A DNA stretch of 46,797 nt from SAR86 cluster bacterium AG-422-P06 (GCA_003213455.1 QCMX01000005.1:1-46797); one strand, 5' to 3'. Shown: positions 17,521-28,752, numbered from the stretch's first letter. The notes: generated by a model from the letters alone, not told the origin. Numbers and translations: made by a program.

Positions 17521-18675
17521 TGTTGGGGAATAAGTCATAAATCTACCTCTTTAGAGGTTAGAGAAAAATTTGCCTTTAATAAAGAAAAGATTGATGAAAT
17601 TCTTGCAAATTTAAAAGGAATTACACCATTTGATAATGGCGTATTTCTTTCAACATGCAACAGAACTGAATTTTATTCATTCTGTAAAAGAACACAGATT
17701 AAAGATTTTGATACATTCCTGGAAAGGTTAACAGGAAGAGACATCAATCTAAGAAAAAATGATCAATATTTATTTTCCAATAACGATGCTTTTAAACACT
17801 TATTAAGAGTTATGACAGGTATTGATTCAATGATAGTAGGAGAGCCGGATATTTTTGGACAAGTAAAAAAATCTTTTCAAAACTCAAAGACATTCAATTA
17901 CTTAGATTCTGAATTAGAGGTAATATTTTCTAGAGCTATAAGTTTAACTAAGGAGATACGCTCAGATACCCAGTTATCAAAAAACCCACTATCAATAGCA
18001 TCATTAGTTGAAAATAAAATACTTGAAACTGAGCAGAAGCCAGTATTAGTTATAGGTGCTGGTGATGTTGGTAAAGCTTTAATTAAAAGATTAAATGATA
18101 AAGGCTATGAAATAAGCCTTTACAACCGATCAGATATTGTCGTGGAGGGTATAAAATCTAAATCATTAGATTGTGTCAACAAAGATATAAATTCTTTTGA
18201 AATAGTGGTTGTTGCAGCAGCTTCAGAAACTCCATTTTTTGATGATAATCATTTAAATAATAACCAATGTTTAATCTTTGATTTAGCAATTCCAAGGAAT
18301 CTTCCACAGAGATTAAAAGATTCTGTAAACTTAAATGTTTTGACCTTAGATGAGCTTAGTGGAATGGTTAATGAAAACTTAAAGGGAAGAAAAATTGCAG
18401 TTAAAGAAGCCGAGGATTTCATTTCAGACAACTCTGATAAAGAATTTGCAAGACTAAGAAATAGAAAAAATATTAATAGTGTTCAAAAAAAATTTCATGA
18501 AGAACAATCAAGTATTAAAGAAAAAGCAGTCAATAATGCGCTCAAAAAACTTAAAGATAATGATAATGTCCAAGAAATAATACAAGAACTAGCTGATGAG
18601 ATTGCATCAAAAAATGCATTCCATGTTTCAAAGATACTTGATGAGTCTTTAGGTGGCAAGAAAAGAGGAGGCTGA
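17509..18675 (+). CDS. hemA: Glutamyl-tRNA reductase
   Basis: GISHKSTSLEVREKFAF...LSTCNRTEFY...VIGAGDVGKAL. Confidence 0.96.
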   Translation: MEFHCWGISHKSTSLEVREKFAFNKEKIDEILANLKGITPFDNGVFLSTCNRTEFYSFCKRTQIKDFDTFLERLTGRDINLRKNDQYLFSNNDAFKHLLRVMTGIDSMIVGEPDIFGQVKKSFQNSKTFNYLDSELEVIFSRAISLTKEIRSDTQLSKNPLSIASLVENKILETEQKPVLVIGAGDVGKALIKRLNDKGYEISLYNRSDIVVEGIKSKSLDCVNKDINSFEIVVVAAASETPFFDDNHLNNNQCLIFDLAIPRNLPQRLKDSVNLNVLTLDELSGMVNENLKGRKIAVKEAEDFISDNSDKEFARLRNRKNINSVQKKFHEEQSSIKEKAVNNALKKLKDNDNVQEIIQELADEIASKNAFHVSKILDESLGGKKRGG

Positions 18676-18681
18676 TTACCC

Positions 18682-19761
18682 ATGAAAGAGTCAATAAGAA
18701 AATCATTAACTAGCCTGCAAGAAAAAGCTAATGAGCTCAGTCAGAAATTATCTGACCCATCTATTACTTCAGATATATCTAAACTGACTAGTCTAAACAA
18801 AGAGTTTTCAGAGATAAAAGATGTAGTTGAGAATTGGGTAAGCTACCAAGAAATTGAGCTAACAATTTCAGATTTAGAAAAGTTGCTAAAAGATGAAGAA
18901 ATGAAAGATATGGCTCAAGAAGAAAAAATAGATTGTGAAAAAAAACTTGAAGCACTTGAATCAGAAATCATGGTTCAGTTATTGCCAAAAGATAAGGATG
19001 ATTCAAGAAATTCTTTTCTCGAGTTAAGAGCTGGAGCAGGAGGTGATGAGGCTGCAATATTCGTTGGAGATTTATACAGAATGTTTAGCAGATATGCAGA
19101 AAGAAATAATTGGAGAACTGAAAAAATTAAAGAAATTGTGTCAGGGCCAGGGGGCTTTAAAGAAGTCGTAATGAAAATTATAGGTAATGATTCATATGGA
19201 AAATTGAAATTTGAATCGGGCGTTCATCGTGTACAAAGAGTTCCATTAACTGAATCTCAGGGTAGGATACATACTTCAACAGCAACTGTTGCAATTATGC
19301 CTGAATTAGATGACATAGAAGAGAAAGATCTTGATATGTCTGAAATAAGGGTCGACACATATAGAGCATCGGGGGCAGGCGGTCAACACGTTAATAAAAC
19401 AGACTCAGCTGTTCGTTTAACCCATGAACCTAGTGGAATAGTTGTTGAATGCCAAGAAGATAGAAGCCAACATAAAAATAAAGCGAAAGCATTGGCGTTA
19501 TTATCTGCAAAAATTTATGATGTTGAAAAACAAAAAATAGAACAGGAAAAAGCAACTGAGAGAAAATCTTTAGTTGGCACCGGTGACCGAAGCGAAAAAA
19601 TTAGAACCTATAATTTTCCTCAGGGCAGAATAACTGATCATAGACTAAAGCTAACGCTCTACAACATTGAAAATTTCCTTGATGGTGATATTGATGAAAT
19701 GTTAGATTCATTAAAGGCACAGAGCAATGCAGAGAAGCTCCTTGAAATCCAAGAAAATTAA
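18682..19761 (+). CDS. prfA: Peptide chain release factor 1
   Basis: [34 protein letters not shown] (GGQ). Confidence 0.97.
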   Translation: MKESIRKSLTSLQEKANELSQKLSDPSITSDISKLTSLNKEFSEIKDVVENWVSYQEIELTISDLEKLLKDEEMKDMAQEEKIDCEKKLEALESEIMVQLLPKDKDDSRNSFLELRAGAGGDEAAIFVGDLYRMFSRYAERNNWRTEKIKEIVSGPGGFKEVVMKIIGNDSYGKLKFESGVHRVQRVPLTESQGRIHTSTATVAIMPELDDIEEKDLDMSEIRVDTYRASGAGGQHVNKTDSAVRLTHEPSGIVVECQEDRSQHKNKAKALALLSAKIYDVEKQKIEQEKATERKSLVGTGDRSEKIRTYNFPQGRITDHRLKLTLYNIENFLDGDIDEMLDSLKAQSNAEKLLEIQEN

Positions 19762-20518
19762 AGAAGAACTACAATCTATTAAAAAAGTTTGGCGCAATAC
19801 CTATAAGAATTCATATGAAGAAGGTTTGCACTTTTTGTTGGATGGTCTCAAAGATAAAAAGTTCTTATTAGAGTCAGTTTTAACTCAAATAAAAAATAAA
19901 GTTCCAATTCAATATATTTTGAAGAATTGGTTTTTTTATGATGGTGAATATTTTTTAAATCCCCATGTTTTAATTCCTAGGCCAGAAACTGAAATTCTAG
20001 TTGATCATATAGTAAGCAATTTTTCTCATGCCAAAAAAATCCTTGATTTAGGTACCGGGTCTGGTTGTATAGCAATAGAAATATCTAAAAAACTATCTGA
20101 ATCTAAAGTGGTAGGTATTGACCAGTCTGAGGATGCTTTAAAGGTTGCAAGAAAAAATAATAAGCAATCTTCAAATCCAGTTAATTTTAGGGTCTCTAAT
20201 TGGTTCTCAAATATAGATGAAACTTTTGATTTGATAGTAAGCAACCCTCCATATATATCAGAAAATGACAAATTAGATGAAAGTCTTAAACATGAACCAA
20301 GATCAGCCTTAATATCTAAAGAGAACGGTTTATCTGATCTAAAAGAGATCATTACAGATGCATACGGTTATCTTCAAGACAATGGGATATTAATACTTGA
20401 GCATGGAATTGGACAAGAAGAACCTCTTAAACAAAAAATGCTCAATAATTCTTATAAAAAGATAGAATTAATAAAGGACCTTAATGGAATAAATAGGTTT
20501 ATTGTTGGTTTTAAATAA
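19727..20518 (+). CDS. prmC: Release factor glutamine methyltransferase
   Basis: [12 protein letters not shown]...[15 protein letters not shown]...VSNPPYI (NPPY motif). Confidence 0.95.
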   Translation: MQRSSLKSKKIKEELQSIKKVWRNTYKNSYEEGLHFLLDGLKDKKFLLESVLTQIKNKVPIQYILKNWFFYDGEYFLNPHVLIPRPETEILVDHIVSNFSHAKKILDLGTGSGCIAIEISKKLSESKVVGIDQSEDALKVARKNNKQSSNPVNFRVSNWFSNIDETFDLIVSNPPYISENDKLDESLKHEPRSALISKENGLSDLKEIITDAYGYLQDNGILILEHGIGQEEPLKQKMLNNSYKKIELIKDLNGINRFIVGFK

Positions 20519-20532
20519 TTGATAAAAATAAA

Positions 20533-21513
20533 ATGAAAAGAATAGGCATTGTTGAAGGCTACTATGGCAAAATGCTCACCTTCGAACAGAGAAAAAAAAT
20601 CATATCTAGTTTAAGTGAGAACAACTTAAATTTTTACATGTATGCTCCAAAAGAGGATCCATTCTTACGATCACACATAGACATTGATCATGCAGAAAAC
20701 TGGTTAAAAGAGTTTGATGATTTCATAGCATATTCACAAAAAATGAATGTGGATGTTGGTATTGGTCTTGCACCTATTTACAAAAACAAAATAGGAGCGC
20801 TTAAAAGCAAGATTAATAACTTTTCCAGCCGAGGAGTAAAATTTTTCTCTATTTTATTCGATGATATCGAAGAAAATTTTTCTTTCTTTGACCAAATTGA
20901 AACTTATACAGTTATCAAAGACGAATTTCCTAATTTATATTTTGACTTCTGCCCAACTGTTTATGCAGCAGAGCTCATAGATAAAAACTTAGCTCATCAA
21001 GAATACTTTAAAGAATTCAATGATTCTTTCCCGAAGGACGAAGTTTTTTTCTGGACAGGGAAAAAAGTTATAAGTGAGAAGATGGATAGTTCAAGCCAAG
21101 AACTTCTACAAGATTTTTCAAATACGAGTATAGCTATTTGGGATAATTATTTTACTGTTGATTCATGCCCAAAAAGATTAAACCTTTCTTTTTTTGAGCA
21201 CCTTGAGTATGAATTTATTTCTTCAAAAGATTGCTATCTGGTAAATCTTACTGGACTGCCAAGAACTGATAGTCTCATAATCGATATTTTTGGGTCATTT
21301 TATGCTCAAGAAGAAACTCCTTATCAAGAAATTTTGTTTAAACATGGTGTTGATGAAAGGTTAATAGAACAAATAGATCTCTTTAATCCAAAGGTTAAAG
21401 TAAATTTAAAAAAAGAGGATAAAGATAAAATTCATAAAATTATGTTTACATGGTTTCACCCTCTTAAAAATGAATGGTATCCTTATCTTCATAATTTAAA
21501 AAATTGGGAGTAA
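20533..21513 (+). CDS. GH84 family beta-N-acetylglucosaminidase (O-GlcNAcase-like), no evident signal peptide
   Basis: GIVEGYYGKMLTFEQR...NFYMYAPKEDPFLR...FSILFDDIEEN (catalytic Asp pair D110-D111)...FCPTVYAAELI...WTGKKVIS...AIWDNYFTVDSCPKRL, matching the O-GlcNAcase domain motif by motif from memory. Confidence 0.88.
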   Translation: MKRIGIVEGYYGKMLTFEQRKKIISSLSENNLNFYMYAPKEDPFLRSHIDIDHAENWLKEFDDFIAYSQKMNVDVGIGLAPIYKNKIGALKSKINNFSSRGVKFFSILFDDIEENFSFFDQIETYTVIKDEFPNLYFDFCPTVYAAELIDKNLAHQEYFKEFNDSFPKDEVFFWTGKKVISEKMDSSSQELLQDFSNTSIAIWDNYFTVDSCPKRLNLSFFEHLEYEFISSKDCYLVNLTGLPRTDSLIIDIFGSFYAQEETPYQEILFKHGVDERLIEQIDLFNPKVKVNLKKEDKDKIHKIMFTWFHPLKNEWYPYLHNLKNWE

Positions 21514-21520
21514 TTAAGTT

Positions 21521-23134
21521 ATGAGTAATATGCAAGCATGGAAACAGAACGTAGGCAGCCTTATTGACTATGCAGAAAGAAGTTTTCCAGAAGTAGAAAT
21601 AGTATCTAGATCTTTGACAGGCGAAATAGTCAAATCAAATTACGGACAAGTTGCAAAAAGAGCAAAAAAATTAGGTTCATCATTAGAAGCGTATGGCATC
21701 AAGCATGGCCAAAATGTTGGATCATTAGCACTGAATACTTACAGAAATATGGAAATGTATTATGGCATTTCAGGTATGGGCGCTGTTATGCACACAATCA
21801 ATTTTAGATTACATCCTGAGCAGATTGCATACATCATAAATCATGCTGAAAATAGGCTGATATTTTTGGAGACCGTATTCGCACCATTATTAGAAGCACT
21901 TCAAGATAATTGTCCAACAGTCGAAAAATACATACTTCTTTGCTCTAAAGAAGAGATGCCTGAAACAAAATTAAAGAATGTAATTTCATATGAAGAATTC
22001 ATAGAGGATGGAGATGAATCATATTCATGGCCAGAATTAGATGAGGATGCACCATGTGGTTTATGTTATACATCTGGAACAACTGGTAACCCCAAAGGAG
22101 TCCTTTATTCACATAAATCTACATTGCTCCATACTTGGGCTGGATCCTCTGCTAACGGACTGGGACTTGATAAGGACGACTCAATATTGATGGTAGTTCC
22201 AATGTTCCATGTAATGGGTTGGGGTTTGCCATATATAGGTGCTATGAATGGAATTAAATTAGTTTTACCTGGAATGGGCATGGATGGTCCAGCACTAGTG
22301 GAGCTAATTCAAAAAGAACATGTAACTTTAGCATTTGGTGTCCCAACAATTTGGCTTGGTCTGTTGAATTACTGTAAAGAAAACAATATTAAACTTGATA
22401 CTGTAAAACAAACGCTAATTGGTGGTTCAGCTGTGCCGTATTCCATGATCAAACAATTTGATGAAGAACATGATATTAATGTTGTTCAAGGTTGGGGAAT
22501 GACAGAAACAAGCCCATTAGCAACAGCGAATATCAAGACTAAAGCCATGGAAAAAATGTCTAAGGATGAAATGTATAAGCTTCAAACTAAACAAGGTAAG
22601 CCTATTTATGGTGTTGAGTTAAAAATTATTGATGATGACGGAAAAACACTCCCAGAAGATGGCAAAGCTTACGGAAAGTTAATGATAAGAGGACCTTGGA
22701 TTAATAAAAGATACTACAAACATGATTCAGATGCAGTTGATGCAGATGGTTGGTTCGATACAGGTGATATTTCTTCAATAAATCCTGAAGGTTATATGAC
22801 CATAGTTGATAGGGCAAAAGATGTTATCAAGTCAGGAGGTGAGTGGATAAGTTCAGTAGACTTAGAAAATGCTGCTCAAGGGCATCCAGATGTGGTACAA
22901 GCATGTGTTATTGGAGTTGCTCATCCAAAATGGGATGAAAGACCAGTATTATTAGTAGTTCCGGCAAATGAAAAGAAAGACAAAGAATCAATTTATGCTT
23001 TTCTAGAAGATAAGATTGCAAAGTGGTGGAAACCAGATGATATTGTTTTCGTAGAAGAGTTACCGATAGGAGCAACAGGCAAAGTCCTGAAGATTGAACT
23101 GAGAGAACAGTTCAAAGACCATTTAATGAATTAG
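21521..23134 (+). CDS. AMP-dependent acyl-CoA synthetase (fatty-acyl / DmdB-like ligase)
   Basis: [59 protein letters not shown]. Confidence 0.88.
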   Translation: MSNMQAWKQNVGSLIDYAERSFPEVEIVSRSLTGEIVKSNYGQVAKRAKKLGSSLEAYGIKHGQNVGSLALNTYRNMEMYYGISGMGAVMHTINFRLHPEQIAYIINHAENRLIFLETVFAPLLEALQDNCPTVEKYILLCSKEEMPETKLKNVISYEEFIEDGDESYSWPELDEDAPCGLCYTSGTTGNPKGVLYSHKSTLLHTWAGSSANGLGLDKDDSILMVVPMFHVMGWGLPYIGAMNGIKLVLPGMGMDGPALVELIQKEHVTLAFGVPTIWLGLLNYCKENNIKLDTVKQTLIGGSAVPYSMIKQFDEEHDINVVQGWGMTETSPLATANIKTKAMEKMSKDEMYKLQTKQGKPIYGVELKIIDDDGKTLPEDGKAYGKLMIRGPWINKRYYKHDSDAVDADGWFDTGDISSINPEGYMTIVDRAKDVIKSGGEWISSVDLENAAQGHPDVVQACVIGVAHPKWDERPVLLVVPANEKKDKESIYAFLEDKIAKWWKPDDIVFVEELPIGATGKVLKIELREQFKDHLMN

Positions 23135-23143
23135 GAGAAAATT

Positions 23144-23593
23144 ATGGAAGCAATTAAACCAGAAGACTTACACAAAGAAATTGGTAAAGCACGAAGCACA
23201 TCATGGTTTGTGGTAAATCAAGAAATGATAAATACATTTGCAGATGTAACTGATGATCCTCAGTTTATTCATGTTGATCCAGAAAAAGCTGCACCAATAT
23301 TTGGTAGCACTATAGCGCATGGCGCTCTAATGCTTTCCTTATCAGTTGGAAAGGGTTATGAGACTTCAATTCCTGTTGAAGGTACAAAAATGGCTATGAA
23401 CTATGGATACGACAAGATCAGATTTATAAGCCCAGTTCCTGTTGACTCAAAATGCAGATATACCAGTTCACTACTTGAAGTAACAGAGAAAGGCGGCGGC
23501 AGATGGCTAATGAAATTTGGAATAGAGCTAGAAATAGAAGGCCAAGAAAAACCAGGTTTCGTTGCTGAAAATCTTGCAATGATATTTGTATAA
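23144..23593 (+). CDS. MaoC/NodN-like (R)-hydratase family protein
   Basis: FADVTDDPQFIHVDPEKAAPIFGSTIAHGALMLSL hot-dog hydratase motif. Confidence 0.88.
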   Translation: MEAIKPEDLHKEIGKARSTSWFVVNQEMINTFADVTDDPQFIHVDPEKAAPIFGSTIAHGALMLSLSVGKGYETSIPVEGTKMAMNYGYDKIRFISPVPVDSKCRYTSSLLEVTEKGGGRWLMKFGIELEIEGQEKPGFVAENLAMIFV

Positions 23594-24752
23594 GATTCTA
23601 TTAAAAATACTGGTAACAGTAGTTCTAATTATTTTTTTAGGACTACTGTCTCTTGATCCTATTCTAAAATCTTTTGTTCCAGAGTATGAGGATAAAGAAG
23701 AGTGCTTATCAAAAGGCACACTCCAATTAATATGCAACTTACAAAACCCTGAAGATTTTGCTGAAATACCAGGTGAAGATGCATTAATTATTTCTCAGTT
23801 TGCCGGACTAGCTGAATTAAATGAGGGTTCAACAAAAACTGGGACAATATCAAGATTAGATCTTAAGACAAAAAAGATTCAAGACTACGATATTACATTC
23901 ATAGAAGAAAGCGGTCTGGGCATTGGTGAAGAAAATTGCATGCCTTTCAAGCAATTTTACCCACATGGGATAGATACCCATAATAAGCTTTCATTAAAAG
24001 AATCAAATAAGTTCAGCCCATTTCTTGAAGAAGCTCATTTGCTTGCTGTTGTAAACCACGAAGTTGTAGATAGGATAGAATTCTTTTTATTTTTTAATGA
24101 CGATATTATCTTTTCTGACAATCCCAATAGAACATTATTCTGGATTGGTTGTGTTACAGCCCCTAAAGAAAACACTTATTTCAATGATGTGGTTATCAAA
24201 GATGATGCTGGAGGTTTCTTCGCTACACATCAATATGATAAGGATTGGGATTTCTCAAAATTAGAACTTTACAATACTTTTAAATGGGATACAGGCTATG
24301 TTTACGAATGGAATAAAATGAGTGGTTTTAATATTGTTGAAAATTCAGAAGGTGCATGGCCAAATGGAATTGAAATGATTGAAGAAACACTATTTATAAG
24401 TTTTAGGATGAATGGAACAGTAGCTTCAATTCAGAATGGCCAAAGAAAGAACTTTAAATTCAGAAATTACCTTGAAGGCGGGTCAGATAATATTATCGCA
24501 AAAGACAATCAATTATGGATAGCTGTTCAAAACACCGATCTTGGCGGACTTTCATGTATGAAACCATCTCAAATACAATGCGCTACCCCCTTTTCAGTAA
24601 TTACAACCGATAAATCTTTAAATGTAATAAAAGAATATAATTTTGGAGATACAGCTTTCGGAGGTTTATCAGTAGTTTATCCATACAAAGATGAATTAAT
24701 ACTAGGCTCTTATAAATCAGATAGAATCGGAATTTTCAATATAAATGATTAG
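23586..24752 (+). CDS. Paraoxonase/arylesterase-like six-bladed beta-propeller (SMP-30 superfamily), N-terminal membrane anchor
   Basis: PHGID...LLAVVNHEVVDRIEFFLF...YFNDVVIKDDAGGFFATHQYD...WPNGIEM resemble PON His and Asn ligand positions; N-terminal TM. Confidence 0.65.
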   Translation: MYKILLKILVTVVLIIFLGLLSLDPILKSFVPEYEDKEECLSKGTLQLICNLQNPEDFAEIPGEDALIISQFAGLAELNEGSTKTGTISRLDLKTKKIQDYDITFIEESGLGIGEENCMPFKQFYPHGIDTHNKLSLKESNKFSPFLEEAHLLAVVNHEVVDRIEFFLFFNDDIIFSDNPNRTLFWIGCVTAPKENTYFNDVVIKDDAGGFFATHQYDKDWDFSKLELYNTFKWDTGYVYEWNKMSGFNIVENSEGAWPNGIEMIEETLFISFRMNGTVASIQNGQRKNFKFRNYLEGGSDNIIAKDNQLWIAVQNTDLGGLSCMKPSQIQCATPFSVITTDKSLNVIKEYNFGDTAFGGLSVVYPYKDELILGSYKSDRIGIFNIND

Positions 24753-25632
24753 ATTATTTTTTTTATTATTTTTTATCTTTGGTCTTGGAGCAGAAACAAA
24801 GGTTTTTGTTCTTGGTTCAGGAACACCTAACCCAGATCCAGAAAGGGGCGGGTCTTCATACTTAATAATGGTTAATAAGACTCCATACCTAATTGATTTT
24901 GGAGCAGGGGTAGTTCGCAATTTTGCTGGATTAACCTCAGAGTGGGGCGGCAACCTTGAAATAGATACTACAAGCATCGAACACGCATTTCTTACACACA
25001 TGCACTCAGACCATACTCTAGGTCTGAGTGATTTGATAATAACACCTTGGATAATGGGCAAAACTGAAAGTCTTAAACTTCATGGCCCCAAAGAATTAGA
25101 TTTAATGGCTAAAAACATAATTGATGCATATGCTTTTGATATTAATTACAGGATAAATGGTACTCAGCCACAGAATAGCACTGGTTATAAGTATGACTTT
25201 TTTGAAATTTACGATGGGTATGTTTATCAAAACGAAGAAATAAGATTAGAAGCCTTCAAAAACAGCCATGGTGATTTAGAAAAATCATTTGGTTTTGTTG
25301 TCACTACTAGTGATTTAAAAATAGTTTTTTCAGGAGATACAGCTCCATCAGAGAAACTTATAAAAAAATCTAAGGGTGCTGACATATTAATACACGAGGT
25401 TTTTTCAGAAGCCGGTTTTTTAAAAAAAACACCTGATTGGCAAATATATCATGCTGCACATCATACAAGCCCTGAACAACTTGGCTCTATAGCCAACAAA
25501 ATCAAACCTAAGAAGCTTGTTCTCTCTCATATTCTTTATTGGGGAGCTACTGAATCTCAAATTAAAACGGAAGTAGCAAAGTATTATGATGGTGATATTG
25601 AAGTTGCAACTGATCTTTTAAGAATTCATTAA
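24745..25632 (+). CDS. MBL-fold metallo-hydrolase, predicted exported
   Basis: FLTHMHSDHTLGL (HxHxDH), SGDTAPSEKL, HEVFSEAGF; N-terminal signal-like MIRLFFLLFFIFGLGAE. Confidence 0.85.
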   Translation: MIRLFFLLFFIFGLGAETKVFVLGSGTPNPDPERGGSSYLIMVNKTPYLIDFGAGVVRNFAGLTSEWGGNLEIDTTSIEHAFLTHMHSDHTLGLSDLIITPWIMGKTESLKLHGPKELDLMAKNIIDAYAFDINYRINGTQPQNSTGYKYDFFEIYDGYVYQNEEIRLEAFKNSHGDLEKSFGFVVTTSDLKIVFSGDTAPSEKLIKKSKGADILIHEVFSEAGFLKKTPDWQIYHAAHHTSPEQLGSIANKIKPKKLVLSHILYWGATESQIKTEVAKYYDGDIEVATDLLRIH

Positions 25633-27068
25633 TTAGCAAGCAGTTTTTTAAGAATTTGATTTACAGCACCAGGATTTGCTTTGCCTTGTGTCTCTTTCAT
25701 TACTTGACCTACAAAAAAACCAAATAATTTATCTTTACCTGACTTATACGCTTCAACTTGGCTAGAGTTATTATCAATAACAGCTTGAGCTATTGCTTCT
25801 AATTCACCTTCGTCAGAAATTTGCTCAAGACCCTTAGATTTGATTATCTCGATTGGATCTGAGCCTTCTTCCCACATTTCTTCTAATACTTCTTTTGCAA
25901 TCTTTCCAGAAATCGTGCCATCTTTAATTTTCAAGATTAGATTAGAAAAGTTCTTGGTATTGATATTAGATTCATTTAGAGAAACGTCGTGTTTATTCAA
26001 TAGAGCATTCACTTCACCAATAATCCATTTTGCGGAAAGAGCTGGATCTGACACTTTGCAAACCTCTTCGTAGAAATTTGCTGTTGTTTTTTCGGAACAT
26101 AGAACCTGTGCCTCATAATCTCCCAAATTATACTCAGATCTAAATCTAGCCTCTTTCTCTTCAGGCAATTCATCCATATCTTTTCTAACTTCTTCTATAA
26201 GTTCAGGGGATATATTTGTTGGCACTAGATCTGGACATGGAAAGTACCTGTAATCATTTGCAAATTCCTTTGTTCTCATAGACCTAGTTTCATCTTTTAC
26301 TGAATCATATAAACGGGTTTCTTGTTCTACTGTTCCACCATTTTCTAGTAATTTAATTTGTCTTTTAATTTCAAAATTAATTGCTTTCTCAACAAATTTA
26401 AATGAGTTTATATTCTTGATTTCAGCTCTTGTTCCATATTCTTCAGCTTCAGGCCTCATAATAGAGATGTTTGCATCACACCTCATAGACCCTTGAGACA
26501 TATTGCCATCTGAAATATCTAGATAAGTAATTATTTGGTGAATCTTTTTTAGATAATCTACTGCCTCTGCTGCTGACCTTATATCTGGTTCAGAAACTAT
26601 TTCTAATAGCGGTACTCCTGATCTGTTTAAATCAATAACTGATTTATTGTCATATTTATCATGCATTGATTTTCCAGCATCTTCTTCTAAATGAGCTTGA
26701 TGAATTCGAATCTCTTTACCGTTCACATCAACTACCCCATCCTTAACAATTGGAAAATGTAGTTGGGTTATTTGGTAGCCTTTAGGAAGATCTGGATAGA
26801 AATAATTCTTTCTGTCAAAAATCATTGTTTTTGCAATTTTGGCTGAAGTTGCTAAACCAAATTTTATGCCTTGCTTCATTGCTCCCTCATTTAGAACTGG
26901 TAAAACTCCTGGAAGGCCCATATCAATAAGATCCACAAGGGTATTTGCATCTTCTCCAAACTTATTCTTAGCTGGTGAAAAAAGTTTGGTATTAGTCATA
27001 AGCTGGACATGAACTTCAAGCCCAATAACTGGCTGCCAACCTTTAATTATGGTGTCATTTTGTGCCAA
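25629..27068 (-). CDS. gatB: Asp-tRNA(Asn)/Glu-tRNA(Gln) amidotransferase subunit B
   Basis: GLEVHVQLMTNTKLFS...DLPKGYQITQ...DLNRSGVPLLEIVSEPD. Confidence 0.97.
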   Translation of the reverse strand: MAQNDTIIKGWQPVIGLEVHVQLMTNTKLFSPAKNKFGEDANTLVDLIDMGLPGVLPVLNEGAMKQGIKFGLATSAKIAKTMIFDRKNYFYPDLPKGYQITQLHFPIVKDGVVDVNGKEIRIHQAHLEEDAGKSMHDKYDNKSVIDLNRSGVPLLEIVSEPDIRSAAEAVDYLKKIHQIITYLDISDGNMSQGSMRCDANISIMRPEAEEYGTRAEIKNINSFKFVEKAINFEIKRQIKLLENGGTVEQETRLYDSVKDETRSMRTKEFANDYRYFPCPDLVPTNISPELIEEVRKDMDELPEEKEARFRSEYNLGDYEAQVLCSEKTTANFYEEVCKVSDPALSAKWIIGEVNALLNKHDVSLNESNINTKNFSNLILKIKDGTISGKIAKEVLEEMWEEGSDPIEIIKSKGLEQISDEGELEAIAQAVIDNNSSQVEAYKSGKDKLFGFFVGQVMKETQGKANPGAVNQILKKLLAN

Positions 27069-28474
27069 TCTGACACCTCCTGTATTCTATTAGTAGTGGC
27101 AAGCAATAGATCCTCACTAAAATAATTTCCAACAAATTGCCCACCAATTGGCAGATTATTTTTAAAGCCATTTGGAAAAGAAATAGCAGGCAAACCTGCT
27201 AGATTTGCAGGAATAGTAAGCAAATCCTCTTTGTACATTCTATTAGGATCATTAGATTCTCTATTTTTTTCAAATGCTTGATCTAAAGTTGTTGGCATAA
27301 AAATAAGATCTACATCTTTGAAGATGCTTTCAAATTTATTTTTAATCATTCTTCTTACTTTTTGAGCTTGCAGGTAATAAGCATCATAAAAGCCAGCTGA
27401 TAGAACATGAGTCCCTATTAATATTCTTTTTTTCACTTCATCTCCAAAAGCTTCAGATCTTGTTTCCATATATAGTTTAGAAATATCTTTTTGATCACTA
27501 GCTCGGTATCCATATTTGACACCATCAAACCTGGATAAATTTGATGAGCACTCAGCAGGAGCTATTACATAATATGAGCATATACCTGTAGATAGTTCTG
27601 AAAAATCAACTTCTTTAAGCTCATGACCTAACGCAGAAAGTACTGTTTTAGAGACTTCATAAGATTGCATCACATCTGGATTAATACCAAAATTATCAAT
27701 ATCCTTAATTACACCTATTTTTAACGAACCAAAATCTTTGGCTAAGAGATTTTCAAAATTTTTATCCGGCCTTTCTGTGGAAGTTGAATCTTTGCTATCG
27801 TAAGATGCCATTGCATCCAATAATGCTGCACAGCCAAAAGCATCTCTGGAAAAAGGTCCTGCTTGATCCATGCTTGAACAAAAAGCAATCATCCCCCATC
27901 TTGAAACTAAACCATATGTAGGTTTCAGGCCTGTAACTCCACAAAGGGCTGCTGGCTGTCTTATAGAGCCTCCAGTATCAGTTCCTGTTGAAATAGATGT
28001 TATATCTGCTGCAACACAGGCTGCTGCTCCTCCTGAACTGCCTCCTGGAACTAAATCGGAGTTCCAAGGGTTAGAGACTGGACCAAAATAACTTGTTTCG
28101 TTTGAAGAGCCCATAGCAAACTCATCCATATTTGTTTTTCCAACCATCACTGATCCTGCTTCATTGCAATTATGAATAACTGTTGAATCATATGGTGGTA
28201 CAAAATTTTCTAACATTTTGGAGCCACAAGTTGTTGGCAATCCTTTAGTACAGAAAATATCTTTGTGAGCGATTGGAACTCCAGATAAAGGAGCATCCTT
28301 AAATTTATCAAAATTATTATCTATAAATTCAGCTTGTTTTAAGGCTTCAGACTGAAAACTATTTATGAAAATATTTAAGTTATCACCATTAATTTTCTTT
28401 ATTGATTCTTGAACTGCTTCCTTAGCAGAAACTTTTTTTGTCCTAAAGAGATCTCTCTGTTCTTTAAAATTCAT
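27047..28474 (-). CDS. gatA: Asp-tRNA(Asn)/Glu-tRNA(Gln) amidotransferase subunit A
   Basis: Amidase signature VPGGSSGGAAACVAADITSISTGTDTGGSIRQPAALCGVTGLKPTYG. Confidence 0.97.
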   Translation of the reverse strand: MNFKEQRDLFRTKKVSAKEAVQESIKKINGDNLNIFINSFQSEALKQAEFIDNNFDKFKDAPLSGVPIAHKDIFCTKGLPTTCGSKMLENFVPPYDSTVIHNCNEAGSVMVGKTNMDEFAMGSSNETSYFGPVSNPWNSDLVPGGSSGGAAACVAADITSISTGTDTGGSIRQPAALCGVTGLKPTYGLVSRWGMIAFCSSMDQAGPFSRDAFGCAALLDAMASYDSKDSTSTERPDKNFENLLAKDFGSLKIGVIKDIDNFGINPDVMQSYEVSKTVLSALGHELKEVDFSELSTGICSYYVIAPAECSSNLSRFDGVKYGYRASDQKDISKLYMETRSEAFGDEVKKRILIGTHVLSAGFYDAYYLQAQKVRRMIKNKFESIFKDVDLIFMPTTLDQAFEKNRESNDPNRMYKEDLLTIPANLAGLPAISFPNGFKNNLPIGGQFVGNYFSEDLLLATTNRIQEVSDWHKMTP

Positions 28475-28752
28475 TCTATTATTTTGGGTACCAAAAAGTA
28501 ATCTTCATCAGATTCTGGCGAATTATTAAGAAACTCGCCCTTAGAATTTCTATCATTATTTACATCTTCTCTAGAGACATTATTTAGTTCTAGAGGATTA
28601 TTTAATGGTTCTAGATCAGAAAGGTCTAAATCTTGCATTTCATCTATTAAATCGAAAGTATTCTTTAATTTTTCAATGATTTTAGTGTGTTCTTTTTCAT
28701 CAGCACTGATTCGTGCAAGAAATAAAAGATTTTTTAACTCGATTTTATCCAT
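28471..28752 (-). CDS. gatC: Asp-tRNA(Asn)/Glu-tRNA(Gln) amidotransferase subunit C
   Basis: LARISADEKE...FDLIDEMQDLDLSDLEPLNNPLEL; gatCAB order. Confidence 0.93.
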   Translation of the reverse strand: MDKIELKNLLFLARISADEKEHTKIIEKLKNTFDLIDEMQDLDLSDLEPLNNPLELNNVSREDVNNDRNSKGEFLNNSPESDEDYFLVPKIIE

